In this document: piece after piece, positions 29,049-40,553 of the stretch
How positions within the stretch are numbered: position 1 is the first letter of the stretch
Layout: each line of letters opens with the position of its first letter
NCBI GenBank assembly: GCA_009731375.1
Contig: BJOX01000107.1
Location: forward strand, 241,457-282,946
Direction of reading: 5' to 3'
DNA from: Paulinella micropora
Lineage: Eukaryota; Cercozoa; Imbricatea; Euglyphida
DNA length: 41,490 bases
Translations under genes and position numbers: made by a program
Notes under the pieces: model-generated
The model's database searches: none
What the model saw: only the letters and a program-made list of their open reading frames with translations
What the model was told of the DNA's origin: nothing

Positions 29049-30456
29049 AAAGTCTAAGAAGGACGTCTTGGCGATGATGGATCAACACATGGAAGTGTTT
29101 GGGCCGTTGGAGGGAGGTTCGGTCAAGCATCACACGGCAAGGTTCTATAGGGAGATGGGACAGGAGGTACCAGGAATAGGACAGCTATCACGATGATGGA
29201 ATTGCCAGGGAGATGACGGCGGAATTGTTGGAGAAGGGGCTGATAGAGGAGCGGTTGTCAGAATACTCCTCGCCGGTGCGAATGGCACCGAAGCCAGATA
29301 GCACATTGCGGATGAGCATAAACTACTCGAAGATCAATCAGATCATAAAGAAGATCGAAACGCCGGTACCGGATGTGCGACGAGGGGTGGAAGTATTGCG
29401 GAAGGCGAAAATATATTCCACTCTGGACCTGAAAAGCGGGTTTTGGCAAATTCCATTGGCGGAGGAAAGTCGATGCCTCACGGCGTTTATGGTGGGCATG
29501 ACGACTTACGTCTGGAAGGTTTTGCCGATGGGGCTCAAGGTGGCTCCAGGGATTTTCCAAAAGGCGATGACCGAGATGTTGGGAAGCAAGTTTCAGGACG
29601 AGGACTTTGCCTTCAAACATGGTGACACGTCAACGTATGCCTTTACGTACTTGGATGATGTCATTATATACTCTAACTCGGTGGAGCATATGGAACACCT
29701 CAGGGACATCATGCGGCGGATTAAGGCGTTCGGTTTCCGGCTTAATGCCAAGAAGTGCCACTTCATGCAGAAACGGATTCAATATTTGGGATACGATATT
29801 GAGAACGGAACATGCACAATCGCGGCTAAGAAACGAGAGGCACTGGCGGACATGCCAATACCGCAGAATAAATCCGATCTACATTCGTTCGTGTCGTTGG
29901 CATAGTATTACGGGGAGTTTATCCCAAACTTCGCCAAGCGGGCGGAGCCCATACGAAAACACATGAAGGAGTTCAAAGGGAATAGGGCGAACCCGAAGGA
30001 GTGGGGAAAGAAGGTCTTGGAAGCGATAAAGGATTTGCGGGAGACGATTCTGAAGGATCCGTTGACGGAAGATGGAACGGTTCTGAGGCTGCCGGACTTT
30101 GAGGCACCCTTTATTCTGGATACGGACACGTCGGCCTACGCGATAGGAGGAGTGCTTCAGCAAGCGGACGAGAAGGGGCGATGGCGACCGGTAATGTTCC
30201 TTAGTCGACGTATGTCGAGTGCGGAAAGGCAATACTGCACCAGACAACGGGAGGCATTGGCTATTGTCTGGGGCTTCAAGCGGCTGCGGGAATATCTATG
30301 GGGGGCGAAGGAAACGAGAGTGAGAACGGATCACAAAAACCTGCGGTGGTTGATGTCGCAGGACCACACGGGACGGTTAGCGCGGTGGCAACAGGAGTTG
30401 TCGGAATACGACTTTCAGATGGAGTACATCAAGGGCAAGGAGAACTTTTTTGGCTG
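29049..30456 (+). pseudogene. reverse transcriptase - RNase H (Ty3/gypsy pol)
   Basis: The RT is clear: ELLEKGLIEERLSEYSSPVR, STLRMSINYSKINQ, KIYSTLDLKSGFWQIPL, the catalytic box FTYLDDVIIYS (about 29640-29675), and GFRLNAKKCHFMQKRIQYLG. A TAG (29903-29905) falls in the conserved segment that usually reads GLANYY (here SLA-stop-YYGEFIPNF). The frame continues into RNase H: FILDTDTSAYAIGGVLQQAD, PVMFLSRRMSSAERQY, REALAIVWGFKRLREYL, RTDHKNLRWL, and EYIKGKEN. A run of six T (30446-30451) then shifts the frame where N-F-L-A-D is expected. At least one more shift lies before 29213. Confidence 0.92.
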
Positions 30457-31028
30457 ATCACCAGTCATGGTCTGGGGGCACGGCGGAGGATGGGGGTTCA
30501 CGGGGAAAGACGGGGGCGGAACAACAACAACACCAGGCGCCAGAGGTGTTCACGGTCAGACCGATATGGGATGGGGAGAAGCGGAAAGGGATGAACCTGA
30601 CGCGATTTAGGTTCACCACGGCGGCGGCAGTCTTGACGGTATGGGGATTCATGGACTTGGAACAGATAGAGCGGGAACCGGATTTTGAAGACAAGAAGCT
30701 GATGAACGGTATGATATACGCGGAGGAGGTGTCGGCAGCGTACAAGTTTCGTACGTCGGGGGGAGGAGAAAAACAGGAACATGAGAGGGACCTCAGGTTG
30801 TACGAGGCGGCTAGTAAGGCACCACGAGAGTGTTGTGAGGAGCACGAGGACCCATTCGCGAAGGACAGTCTTGAGGAATACGAGTGGGACGCGGCGTTGC
30901 ACGCGGAAAGAGAGGCGGAGGAGATGGAAACGCCAAGGTTTCCATGGCGGCAGATGCCAATGGTTGGCAACATAATGGTCAGCCTAAGGCAGAAGGGGAG
31001 CCATTGTTACCGGAACAGGAGGACGTAA
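30452..31028 (+). pseudogene. polyprotein spacer between RNase H and integrase
   Basis: The frame entered after the T-run reads LADHQSWSGG, then DGEKRKGMNLTRFRFTTAAA and a charged helical region. It overlaps the integrase frame, which begins protein-like reading at about 30940. The two are probably joined by another frameshift at 30920-31000. The segment has no recognised domain. Confidence 0.4.
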
Positions 31029-32440
31029 CGGTGTTGGAGAAGACGCATCCCAGCCGGGTGGCTTTGGACTTGGAGACGGATACGCAAGTCAAGTTTGCGT
31101 CGGTGGACAAGTTCCGGAGTCTGACCAGCGAGGCGAAGGAATTCAAGGCACTAATCCAACACGTTAAGAACCCGACGCCGGAAACACGTACTGAGGCAGT
31201 GAAGCGGCAGCTGAAGACGCACACGTATTCTGATGGGCTGATCTGGTATATGGGCACGGACGCCAGACACAAGGAAAACCCGGAAAGGTGGACGGTGTGG
31301 GTACCACCGGCGTTACGGCATGCGATTATGATCGGGGCACACAACTGTCCCATGCAGAGTCATCCAGGATTGGAAAGGATGAAGTAGTCGCTGACAAGGA
31401 AGTTCTACTGGGGAAGTATGAGTAAGGATGTGGAACGATTCATCAACGGCTGCGCGCCGTGCCAGAGAGCAAAGACGCCATATGACGCAACCAAGGGTTT
31501 GCTCGGACAGTACGAGGTCACGAGCGACATTTTCGAGACGATCCACATCGACTATGTGGGCCCTCTACCGGAAGCGGGCGACGGGGGGTTCAAGTACATA
31601 CTTACGGCCATTGACAGGGCGTCGAATTACGTGATCACGGTACCCACTAAGAACGAGACCAACGAAACGACCGCTAAGGCTTTGATCGATCACGTTTTCT
31701 GCAGGATCGGAGTTCCAAGGAAGATCAGACAGAGGGAGTTCGTTCATCAACTGGCTCTCGAACGAACTCAATGCATATTTTGGGTTCCAATGGAACTACG
31801 TTACAGCATACAATCCAATGGCAAACGGGAAAATCGAGCGGATGCACAAGACGATGAAGGCATCCTTGAAAATCTATTGCCAGAACAACCAGAACATGTG
31901 GCCGGAGACGGTGCAGGCTTTTACGTTTGTGGTTAAAAACTTGGGCTCCTCGTCTTTGGGAGGAAGCGTTCGGCTTTGCCCGAATCAACTGGTACATGGC
32001 AGGGTGTTGAACACACCTACGGATCGCTTCAAGGACACGGCTTTATATGACCCGACGGAATTGATGGCATGCCGCCTGCGGGCAATAGCGGAGGCTGAGC
32101 ACATCGTCCGGAAGCAGCGCGAGGCTGCTATGAGGAGGAAGGACGACAAAGGGCAGCAAAAGTTCCGACATGTGGAATTCAACGTGGGAGACACGGTCTT
32201 GTTATACGTCCCGAGCATCCCGGTGGGTGTGTCGGCGAAGTTATACTGGCAGGGGCCGTATCAGGTGGTGCAGCAAACTGCGGCATACAACTACAAAATC
32301 CGCCATCAGCGAACGGCAAAGAGCAGATCGTGCATGTACGACGGCTGGTCAAGTTCTCACCGTTCCTATTGGATTACGAGACGGACGCGCAGGCACTGGC
32401 AACCCGACACCTTTGCTTACTCGTTCGCAGCGGGCGGAGG
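30940..32440 (+). pseudogene. retroviral-type integrase (H2C2 zinc finger, DDE core)
   Basis: The zinc-binding part reads HNCPMQSHPGLERMK, stop (TAG 31385-31387), SLTRKFYWGSMSKDV, then C-A-P-C (about 31450-31462), giving the H-H-C-C order. The core begins IHIDYVGPLPEAGDGGFKYI (first Asp). After a frameshift near 31715-31725 it gives SDRGSSFINWLSNELN (second Asp) and NPMANGKIERMHKTMK (Glu), so all three catalytic residues are present. The C-terminal part has FNVGDTVLLYV and KLYWQGPYQVVQ (a GPY-type module). Two further frame changes (about 32300 and 32400) lead into the extension. Confidence 0.9.
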
Positions 32441-33219
32441 AGTTGGCGAGGTTGAGNNNNNNNNNNGAGTTGGCGAGGTTGAGGGACCAGCTTCTGTATG
32501 AACCGGAAGAGGAGGAGAAACAAAGATTACGGGATGCAGTTACGGAGCTGGAAAAGGGCTCTCACGAACGAGGATCCAGGAGACAGCGCCAGGAAGGCGA
32601 GGGCGCCAACGGCAAGGAGGAAACTCAGGAGCGGAAGGAGGAGCCGGAGGGCTCGGAGGGAGTGCCGCGACGGGAAACAAAGGAGGAGGGGAAGGTGGAG
32701 AAGGAGCAGCAGCGGGCACAGGCGGCCCGTCCGAGACCACCACCAGAGGGAGGGGATGGAGGTGGATCGCGTCCACAGTCAGAAAAGTGGTTGGTCGACC
32801 CGACCAAGATAGATAAAATCCGCTGGAGAGTCGGCAAGTATTATTTGATGCGACCTGCGGATAGAGAGGTCTCCGATGATACGCTGGATGACTTCTATGT
32901 CATGCGGATATTGAGGGTCGGAGGGCGTACGAGGTCCAAAGCGGCAGTGGGCATTGCCCCAGTAATGCAGTTCTGGAGGAGCGATGATGGGACCAACATG
33001 GAAAAGGACCGTCGGTTCGGTCCAGTTTTCCTGGCAAACTGGGGGCAGAAACGGGAGACTTGGGATGTCAGCATCCAGTTGGATGACAAGGAACACACGC
33101 CCTATACGGTGCGATCACGACCTAGGGAGGTTCTGGACATACCTTTTGACCTCACGCACGAGCGGCGAATCCCCACGTTCATCTGGGATGAGGTGGAGGA
33201 GTGTGGTTTCTGTACATAG
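32441..33219 (+). CDS. C-terminal extension of the integrase polyprotein, unrecognised domain
   Basis: After a 10-N gap the frame stays open to TAG at 33217. A charged Arg/Glu-rich linker (to about 32780) is followed by a compact beta-rich-looking domain of about 145 residues. It contains KIRWRVGKYYLMRPADREVS, DDFYVMRILRVGG, VMQFWRS, RFGPVFLANWGQKRETWDVS and IPTFIWDEVEECGF. Many Ty3/gypsy elements carry a chromodomain here, but this does not have chromodomain motifs. Its pattern (VGKYYLM .. FYVMRIL .. VMQFW) is loosely like small reader barrels such as BAH; that is inference. Confidence 0.55.
32457..32466. other. 10-N gap flanked by identical 17-mers
   Basis: GAGTTGGCGAGGTTGAG stands on both sides of the gap, so the two contigs probably overlap and one copy is false. 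Confidence 0.85.
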
Positions 33220-33591
33220 CCAACCCTTCTCCAAAACTTTGATTTTTCCGATTCCCGTCTAGACCATGACGTCCGTACCCTCGCGCTCCCGCGCGTACCA
33301 AGTGTATACCATACACTTTTAGGATCAAGCGATCCACGGGTATTCTCAGCCGCTTCCCCCGGGCGCGCCACCCCGGTTTAGGTCATCTTCTTATCTTTTC
33401 ATTCTTCTCTTTCTCACTCATTTCTCGTCTCTCTCTCTTCCTTTCTTTCTCTTTCTCTCTCTCATCTCCTTCCCCTCCTCGTCCTCCGCTCCGTCCCCGA
33501 GGGACGCTTCCTTTCCCTTGATCCCACCTGTGCCGGTGGTGCCCCGATAATCTCAAAGGGCCAACCTCTCTCCACGATACTAATCGTGAAC

Positions 33592-33623
33592 TTTCATGTG
33601 CTGGTTATCGACGGCACATGAAA
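33592..33623 (+). repeat. hairpin 1 in the 3' region
   Basis: TTTCATGTGC (33592-33601) pairs perfectly with GCACATGAAA (33614-33623) around a 12-nt loop. Confidence 0.8.
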
Positions 33624-33666
33624 AATGCACGACACACATGCACGGGCCATGGCAATGATTGTATTC

Positions 33667-33698
33667 TTTCATGTGCTGGCGAAGGCGAACACATGAAA
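33667..33698 (+). repeat. hairpin 2 in the 3' region
   Basis: TTTCATGTG (33667-33675) pairs perfectly with CACATGAAA (33690-33698) around a 14-nt loop. The arms are the same as in hairpin 1, with a different loop. Confidence 0.8.
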
Positions 33699-33743
33699 TT
33701 ACACGACAATTACTTTTACCTGTCTCGGAGGATGTTGGGATTT

Positions 33744-34175
33744 CCGCGCAGGGCGCGATGACGGATAATTTTATCTCGCGCGGGGCGCGACGACATAATT
33801 CTTTTTCCGCGCAGGGACGCGACGACAGGCTTATAAGCCTTTGGAGGATAACATTTTAACCCGCCGGGGAGCGAGGTCGATGACGTTGACGGACTGATCA
33901 CCCTCACGCTCACTTATTGATATTCACCCTCAGCCTGCGGTGGCTTGACAAAGGGTAAGCGTACGGGGTACGAACGGGAAAAAGATGAAGGGAAAGACTG
34001 AGAAGATGAAGAGAAAGATGAAGAATGATGAAGAAGAGGAGAGTGGAGGGGGTAATACAAATACACCCACAGGTACCGCGGAAGGGCAACGGGCCCACAT
34101 GGCGAGCAAGGCCACGGTACACTCGGAATGTGTCACTCATGGAATCTATTTCTATTTTGCCGCGCAGGGACGCGA
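33744..34175 (+). repeat. repeated CGCGCAGGG(A)CGCGA motifs
   Basis: Copies lie at about 33748, 33778, 33810 and 34160, with a weaker one near 33863. Each can form a short CGCG stem around AGGG(A). Most are followed by GACGACA or a similar tail. Confidence 0.65.
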
Positions 34176-34297
34176 AGATCTAGACGGCGGAATGCTGACC
34201 GGAAGACATTTACCGCTCGGCATGCGGATCGGGATATGTATATATGCGCGGATAGCAACACGGGCAGGGGGGGGGGGGGGGGGGCCCCCGGGGCCCC

Positions 34298-34307
34298 NNN
34301 NNNNNNN
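34298..34307. other. 10-N gap in a poly-G run
   Basis: G homopolymers on both sides. The true length is unknown. Confidence 0.99.
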
Positions 34308-34802
34308 GGGGGGGGGGGGGGGGGGGGAAACCAACCTGGAAGACGGAATGTGGGATGGCGGAATCGGGGGGAGGGGAATTGGATAAATTATAGGACGGAT
34401 AGTAGTAGAATGGGATAACTTATAGGTCGGATAGAATACAGGATGGATAGTAATGGAGTTGGATAGATTAAAGGTCGGATAGTGATAGGTATGGATAGTG
34501 TATAGGGGGGGATAAGGGAAGGGCCAACAAGGGACGATACGGGACAAAAACGGGACGACCTGGGGACGGGGGGAACAAAAGGGGGGTAACGAATGGGGGA
34601 ATGGGATGGATAGACGGGTAGGTCTATAAGTGGTACTCGGGATCGTTTCAAGCATGGAGTGATAGCGCCGGGGGGACGGCGATCGGGGGTATCCGAGGCT
34701 TGGCGGGGGGCCTTCCCTCAACGTCTTAAGTCACTCCTGGGCTACACGCCGGGACTACAGCGTCACCTGGGACCTTCAAAAATTTGGTAAAAGGGTTTTC
34801 GA

Positions 34803-35060
34803 TTCGTGGCAATTTTCGACATTCGAGTGGAAGTGGATCAATCGAGCAAATTCCCACCAGTTTCGTGGCAATTTTCGACGTTCGAGTGGAAGTGGATGGA
34901 TTGCTCAAATTCCCACTAGTTTCGTGGCAATTTTCGACGTTCGAGTGGAAGTGGATGGATTGAGCAATTCTCACTGTCACTAGTTTCGTGGCAATTTTCG
35001 GCGTTCGAGTGGAAGTGGATGGATTGATCAAATTCTCACTAGTTGCATGGCAATTTTCAT
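34803..35060 (+). repeat. 59-bp tandem repeat, four copies plus a partial fifth
   Basis: Units start TTCGTGGCAATTTTCGAC at 34803, 34862, 34921 and 34985, and a decayed TTGCATGGCAATTTTCA starts at 35043. They contain GTTCGAGTGGAAGTGGATGG. The third unit has a 5-bp insertion. Confidence 0.88.
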
Positions 35061-35466
35061 GGATTCAGATGTTATACGAGAGTGCCGCTTATGCAGGATT
35101 ATGGTGACGGCAGATATGGGGCGATACATTTTACGTGAGTAGTGAAGGCTCACGCAAAATTTTTCTTCTGACGCAATAGAAGCGCATCGGATTTCGAATC
35201 TGGTGAATAATGCGGAATCGATGGATTAAATCGAACAAACATGGAATTTATCAACAACTATCCGGGGGGTAGTATAGACTCATACTAGGTGGGGGGGGAC
35301 GATGAGTGAATTTAGGATAACACGGTGTGTGCAATTTATCAGAGGGGAAGTGTCCAGCCAGACGGTCACAGACCATCTCTCGAGATAATTTTCACATTTT
35401 ATCCCGATTTGGTTCGGCTGGTCTTAACTCGACTTCTCGCGCATTCTGACGAGGGCACGCAGCGGC

Positions 35467-35480
35467 GGGGGGGAGAGGGG
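35467..35480 (+). promoter_or_regulatory. polypurine tract
   Basis: The purine-only GGGGGGGAGAGGGG ends two bases before the 3' LTR, as expected for the plus-strand primer. Confidence 0.85.
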
Positions 35481-35482
35481 AT

Positions 35483-35644
35483 TGTGCCGGCCCATCCGGT
35501 ATATAATGGCATTACTCTATGTTCCGTTCTGTCGGTTTACCTTGGCTTGGAGAGTACGGAGTCCCTTCTACGTTAGGTATTCCTCATTCTACAAGTCGTT
35601 AGACAATTATTAATATTATTATTAAATATTTGGTCTCGGTAACA
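35483..35644 (+). repeat. 3' LTR
   Basis: 162 bp, TG...CA, nearly identical to 20286-20443. It contains the sixth TCTACGTTAG (35567-35576). Confidence 0.93.
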
Positions 35645-36290
35645 GCCTCATTGAAATTATAATATTCAAAAAAAATTCTACGGTATTCAAGTGTGTAACA
35701 TCATATCAGTGATAATATCAGCTGAGACTCGAAGTTATCATATTAATATCTGATTGATTGATTGCCAGGCAAAAAAGTTTCAACGGAGGCTTGAGTCTGA
35801 GGCGTCACTCACTGGCAGTAGGTATTACTTGAAATATTATTATTAACACAATCACTGCTGTTGCAGTGAATTATTCAAGTTAACTTGATAAAGACTCTCC
35901 GAGGCACTTGTTTTTTTTTGCGCAAACACTGTTTTAATAAAATACTTGCCACTCGTGGAGTCTGAGTGGGAAGCAGAAGAGATAGAATGGAAGTGGTATC
36001 AAAGAGATACAATAACGGAAAACAAAATAAACTAGGGACGAGTAGGAAGCGTAAGAGTAAAGAAGGAAAGAAACAAATAGAGCGAATTGAGAAGTAAAGC
36101 AAAAGTTTTCTCAAATAAATAAATATGAGGACATGAGTGAAAGGGAGCGTTTGCGGTAGCTCTTGAGAGCATTTATATATTAGTGGCCACATTCGATACT
36201 GTCTTCATATGAATAAAAGTAAATGGGCGGGGAGGCAGTTTTTGTGTACGTAATGTATGCTGTATGTGAGTATGGACGTACGTACGTACG
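35645..36290. other. right flank of the element
   Basis: No gene seen. It starts with the GCCT target duplication. It contains a TCACTGC-TGTT-GCAGTGA hairpin (35852-35869) and the second copy of the dispersed repeat. Confidence 0.5.
35926..36040. repeat. dispersed repeat, copy 2
   Basis: The counterpart of 15064-15190: CCACTCGTGGAG, GAGTGGGAA, GCAGAAGAGATA and AAAGAGATACAATA in the same order. Confidence 0.55.
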
Positions 36291-36465
36291 TACATACGAA
36301 TGCATGCATGCATGCATGTATTTATTAATACCAGATGAGGCAGTGTTTTGTTGTTGTTGTTGTTGTTTAATTTTTTTTTTTATTTACTTATTCCTTTATT
36401 TTTTAGGCGTTATATTATATTATATTATATTATATTTAATTATATTATATTATATTATATCATAT

Positions 36466-36500
<35 letters not shown>

Positions 36501-36505
36501 TTCAG
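36275..36505. repeat. TACG/GCAT, (GTT)n, (TATAT)n pentamer and (AT)n repeats
   Basis: Short ACGT/ATGC repeats, then GTTGTTGTT, then tandem TATAT/TTATA pentamers (about 36408-36470) and an AT run. Confidence 0.85.
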
Positions 36506-36589
36506 CGAATCCCCTTACTCTTTGGCGTACACCTTGCCCAAAGGCGCAAGCTTCTCTGCCAGCATCTCCAGCTACAACACACATCACAC

Positions 36590-36639
<50 letters not shown>

Positions 36640-36672
36640 CAGACAGACAGGCAGACAGACAGATAGATAGAT

Positions 36673-36716
<44 letters not shown>
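36590..36716. repeat. (GATA)n with a central (GACA)n
   Basis: Tandem GATA, GACA, then GATA again. Copies of CTCTGCCAGCATCTCCAGCT lie on both sides (36552 and 36741). Confidence 0.92.
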
Positions 36717-36819
36717 CCATGTCTGTGTCTATTGCAAGCCTCTCTGCCAGCATCTCCAGCTAAAACACTGTGACATCACACAGCCATGTCTGTGTCTATC
36801 CATGTATGTATGTATGTGT

Positions 36820-36933
36820 GTATGGTATGGTATGGTATGGTATGGTATGGTACGGTATGGTATGGTATGGTATCTATCTATCTATCTATCAATCTATCTA
36901 TCTATCTACCTACCTACCTACCTACCTACCTAC

Positions 36934-37028
<95 letters not shown>

Positions 37029-37037
37029 ACTATCTAA

Positions 37038-37129
<92 letters not shown>

Positions 37130-37130
37130 A
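36820..37130. repeat. (GGTAT)n then (CTAT)n array
   Basis: Pentamer GGTAT (about 36820-36872), then CTAT with an internal CTAC block (about 36906-36938). Confidence 0.95.
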
Positions 37131-37449
37131 TACATATACATGCATACATGCATACATGTATACATACATACATAAATACATACATACATACAAACCTGTC
37201 GCTTCAGCAGTCCGGGAGGGGTCGTTTCTTTTGCAACCTGCATAAATGTTTATGTATGCATATGTACATACATACAAATAAACATACATACATACATACA
37301 AATAAACATACATACATACATACACACATACATACATACATACATACATGCATGCATCCATGCATGCATACATACATACATACATACATACATACATACA
37401 TACATACATACATGCATGCATAGATGCATGCATACATACATTACGTACA

Positions 37450-37480
<31 letters not shown>

Positions 37481-37505
37481 CATACATACATACATACATA
37501 CATAC
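37131..37505. repeat. (CATA)n array
   Basis: Interrupted at 37193-37255 by a unique island (CCTGTCGCTTCAGCAG...). Confidence 0.93.
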
Positions 37506-37562
37506 GTATTTTATATCACACTACAACAACATCTGCATGCATCTCATGCTGTGTAATATGTA

Positions 37563-37568
<6 letters not shown>

Positions 37569-37598
<30 letters not shown>

Positions 37599-37875
37599 TG
37601 CAATATGCAAGCTATGTAGCACTTGTTTAAAGTATGAATGCATGTATGTATACAGATTCATAAGTACGTATGTATGTCTATCTGTATGTCTGTCTGTATG
37701 TCTGTCTGTGTGTATGTATGTATGTATATATGTATGTATGTATGTATGTATGAATGTATGCATGCATGCATGCATGTATGTATGTCTGCATATCTATATA
37801 TATATATATATGTCATGTATGTTATGTATGTATGTATGCATGTACGTATGTATGTATGTATGTATGTATGTACCA
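37569..37875. repeat. (GTAT)n array, opposite polarity to the previous one
   Basis: GTAT/GTCT/GCAT variants. It is complementary to the CATA array 60 bp upstream. Confidence 0.93.
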
Positions 37876-37942
37876 TGCAAAGTAGAAACTGGCTAACGCG
37901 GGTCGTGACAAGTTTCCCCTCCTGTATACGCAATAACAACCT

Positions 37943-38800
<858 letters not shown>

Positions 38801-39025
38801 TCTAACACCAAGACTTGAAGTCCATCCAGCCCCATACTTTGTCCACCTTCTCATGGACAGAGAAAAAACGAAACAAGTAGGTAAGTAAGTAAGTAAGTAA
38901 GTAAGTGAGTAAGTAAATGAGTAGGAAATGAGTAAGTTTGTAAATAAGTACGTAAGTAAGTCGGTAAATAAGTAAGTAAGTAAGTAAGCAAATAAGTAAG
39001 CAAATAAGTAAAAATGTTTGTAGGT
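38801..39025. repeat. unique island followed by (GTAA)n
   Basis: A non-repetitive island at 38797-38875, then AAGTAAGT units to about 39010. Confidence 0.8.
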
Positions 39026-39032
39026 GAGACAG

Positions 39033-39289
39033 CTTGTATGTATGTATGTATGTATGTATGTATGTATGCATGTATGTATGTATGCATTCATGCATGCATG
39101 CATGTATGTATGTATGTATGCATGTGTGTATGCATGTATGTATGTATGCATGTGTGTATGCATGTATGTATGTATGTGTGTAGGGTGTATGTATGTATGT
39201 ATGTACGTATGTATGTATGTATGTATGTATGTATGTATGTATGTATGTATGTGTGTGCGTGTGTGTGTATGTATGTATGTATGTATGTA

Positions 39290-39324
<35 letters not shown>

Positions 39325-39420
39325 ATGTATGTATGTATGTATCCATGTATGTATGAATGTATGCATGTATGTATATATGTATATATGTATGTATGTATGT
39401 ATGTATGTGTATGTACGTAA
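39033..39420. repeat. (GTAT)n array with GTGT and GCAT variants
   Basis: Tandem GTAT tetramers. ORFs through it are MYVC artefacts. Confidence 0.94.
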
Positions 39421-39634
39421 ACGTGCGGAGAGCTACCTTCTTTGATTGTTCGACGCCAACGCAAGAAAATAAAGGTAGAAGTAAATAAGTAAGTTAAGTA
39501 GGTAAGTAGGGAAGTAAGTTATATGTATGTACGTCATACCTTCCTCGTACTGTTTCCACATGTTCGACACCAAGGCGCTGACTTTCTTTCCTATCTTGGT
39601 CTCCCCCTAGGGTATTCAACAACATCCTTCACAA

Positions 39635-39636
<2 letters not shown>
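39421..39636. other. unique island, no gene seen
   Basis: About 215 bp with a short GTAAGTA patch (39480-39525). The phrase TGTTCGAC(G/A)CCAA occurs twice (about 39447 and 39563). Confidence 0.5.
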
Positions 39637-39704
<68 letters not shown>

Positions 39705-39717
39705 CCTACCTACCTAC

Positions 39718-39783
<66 letters not shown>
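39637..39783. repeat. (CTAT)n array
   Basis: CTAT with a central CTAC block. Confidence 0.94.
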
Positions 39784-39837
39784 CTTGATTTGTACCGTCA
39801 CCGACAGAAGAGCACCATCTGCTTGCATCAGCCTAAG

Positions 39838-40553
<716 letters not shown>

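Larger units (their letters stand above)
33220..35466. other. long 3' non-coding region of the element
   Basis: About 2.2 kb without a convincing gene. It contains a CT-rich stretch (33380-33480), two hairpins, repeated GC-rich CGCGCAGGG motifs, a G-run with a gap (34267-34327), GGATAG-rich repeats (34380-34520) and a 59-bp tandem repeat. Confidence 0.6.
20286..35644 (+). mobile_element. complete Ty3/gypsy-type LTR retrotransposon, 15.36 kb
   Basis: It is bounded by two near-identical LTRs (158 and 162 bp, both TGTGCCGG...GGTAACA) and by the 4-bp target duplication GCCT (20282-20285 and 35645-35648). A TGG-starting primer binding site candidate follows the left LTR, and a polypurine tract precedes the right one. 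The order RT-RNase H then integrase places it in the Ty3/gypsy superfamily. It is unusually long for such short LTRs because of about 3.8 kb before gag and about 2.3 kb after pol. The coding region carries about ten frameshifts or in-frame stops, so this copy as assembled is not autonomous. Confidence 0.93.

Noticed and set aside
13052-31390. Nuclear reassignment of TAG to a sense codon
   Set aside because: The intact OPR-RAP, gag and 460-residue ORFs contain many Gln codons and no in-frame TAG. The TAG at 13397 is explained by an intron, and the two in pol lie in an element with many other lesions.
34726-35031. Minus-strand ORF with repeated NPSTSTRT segments
   Set aside because: It is a translation of the 59-bp tandem repeat in the element's 3' region.
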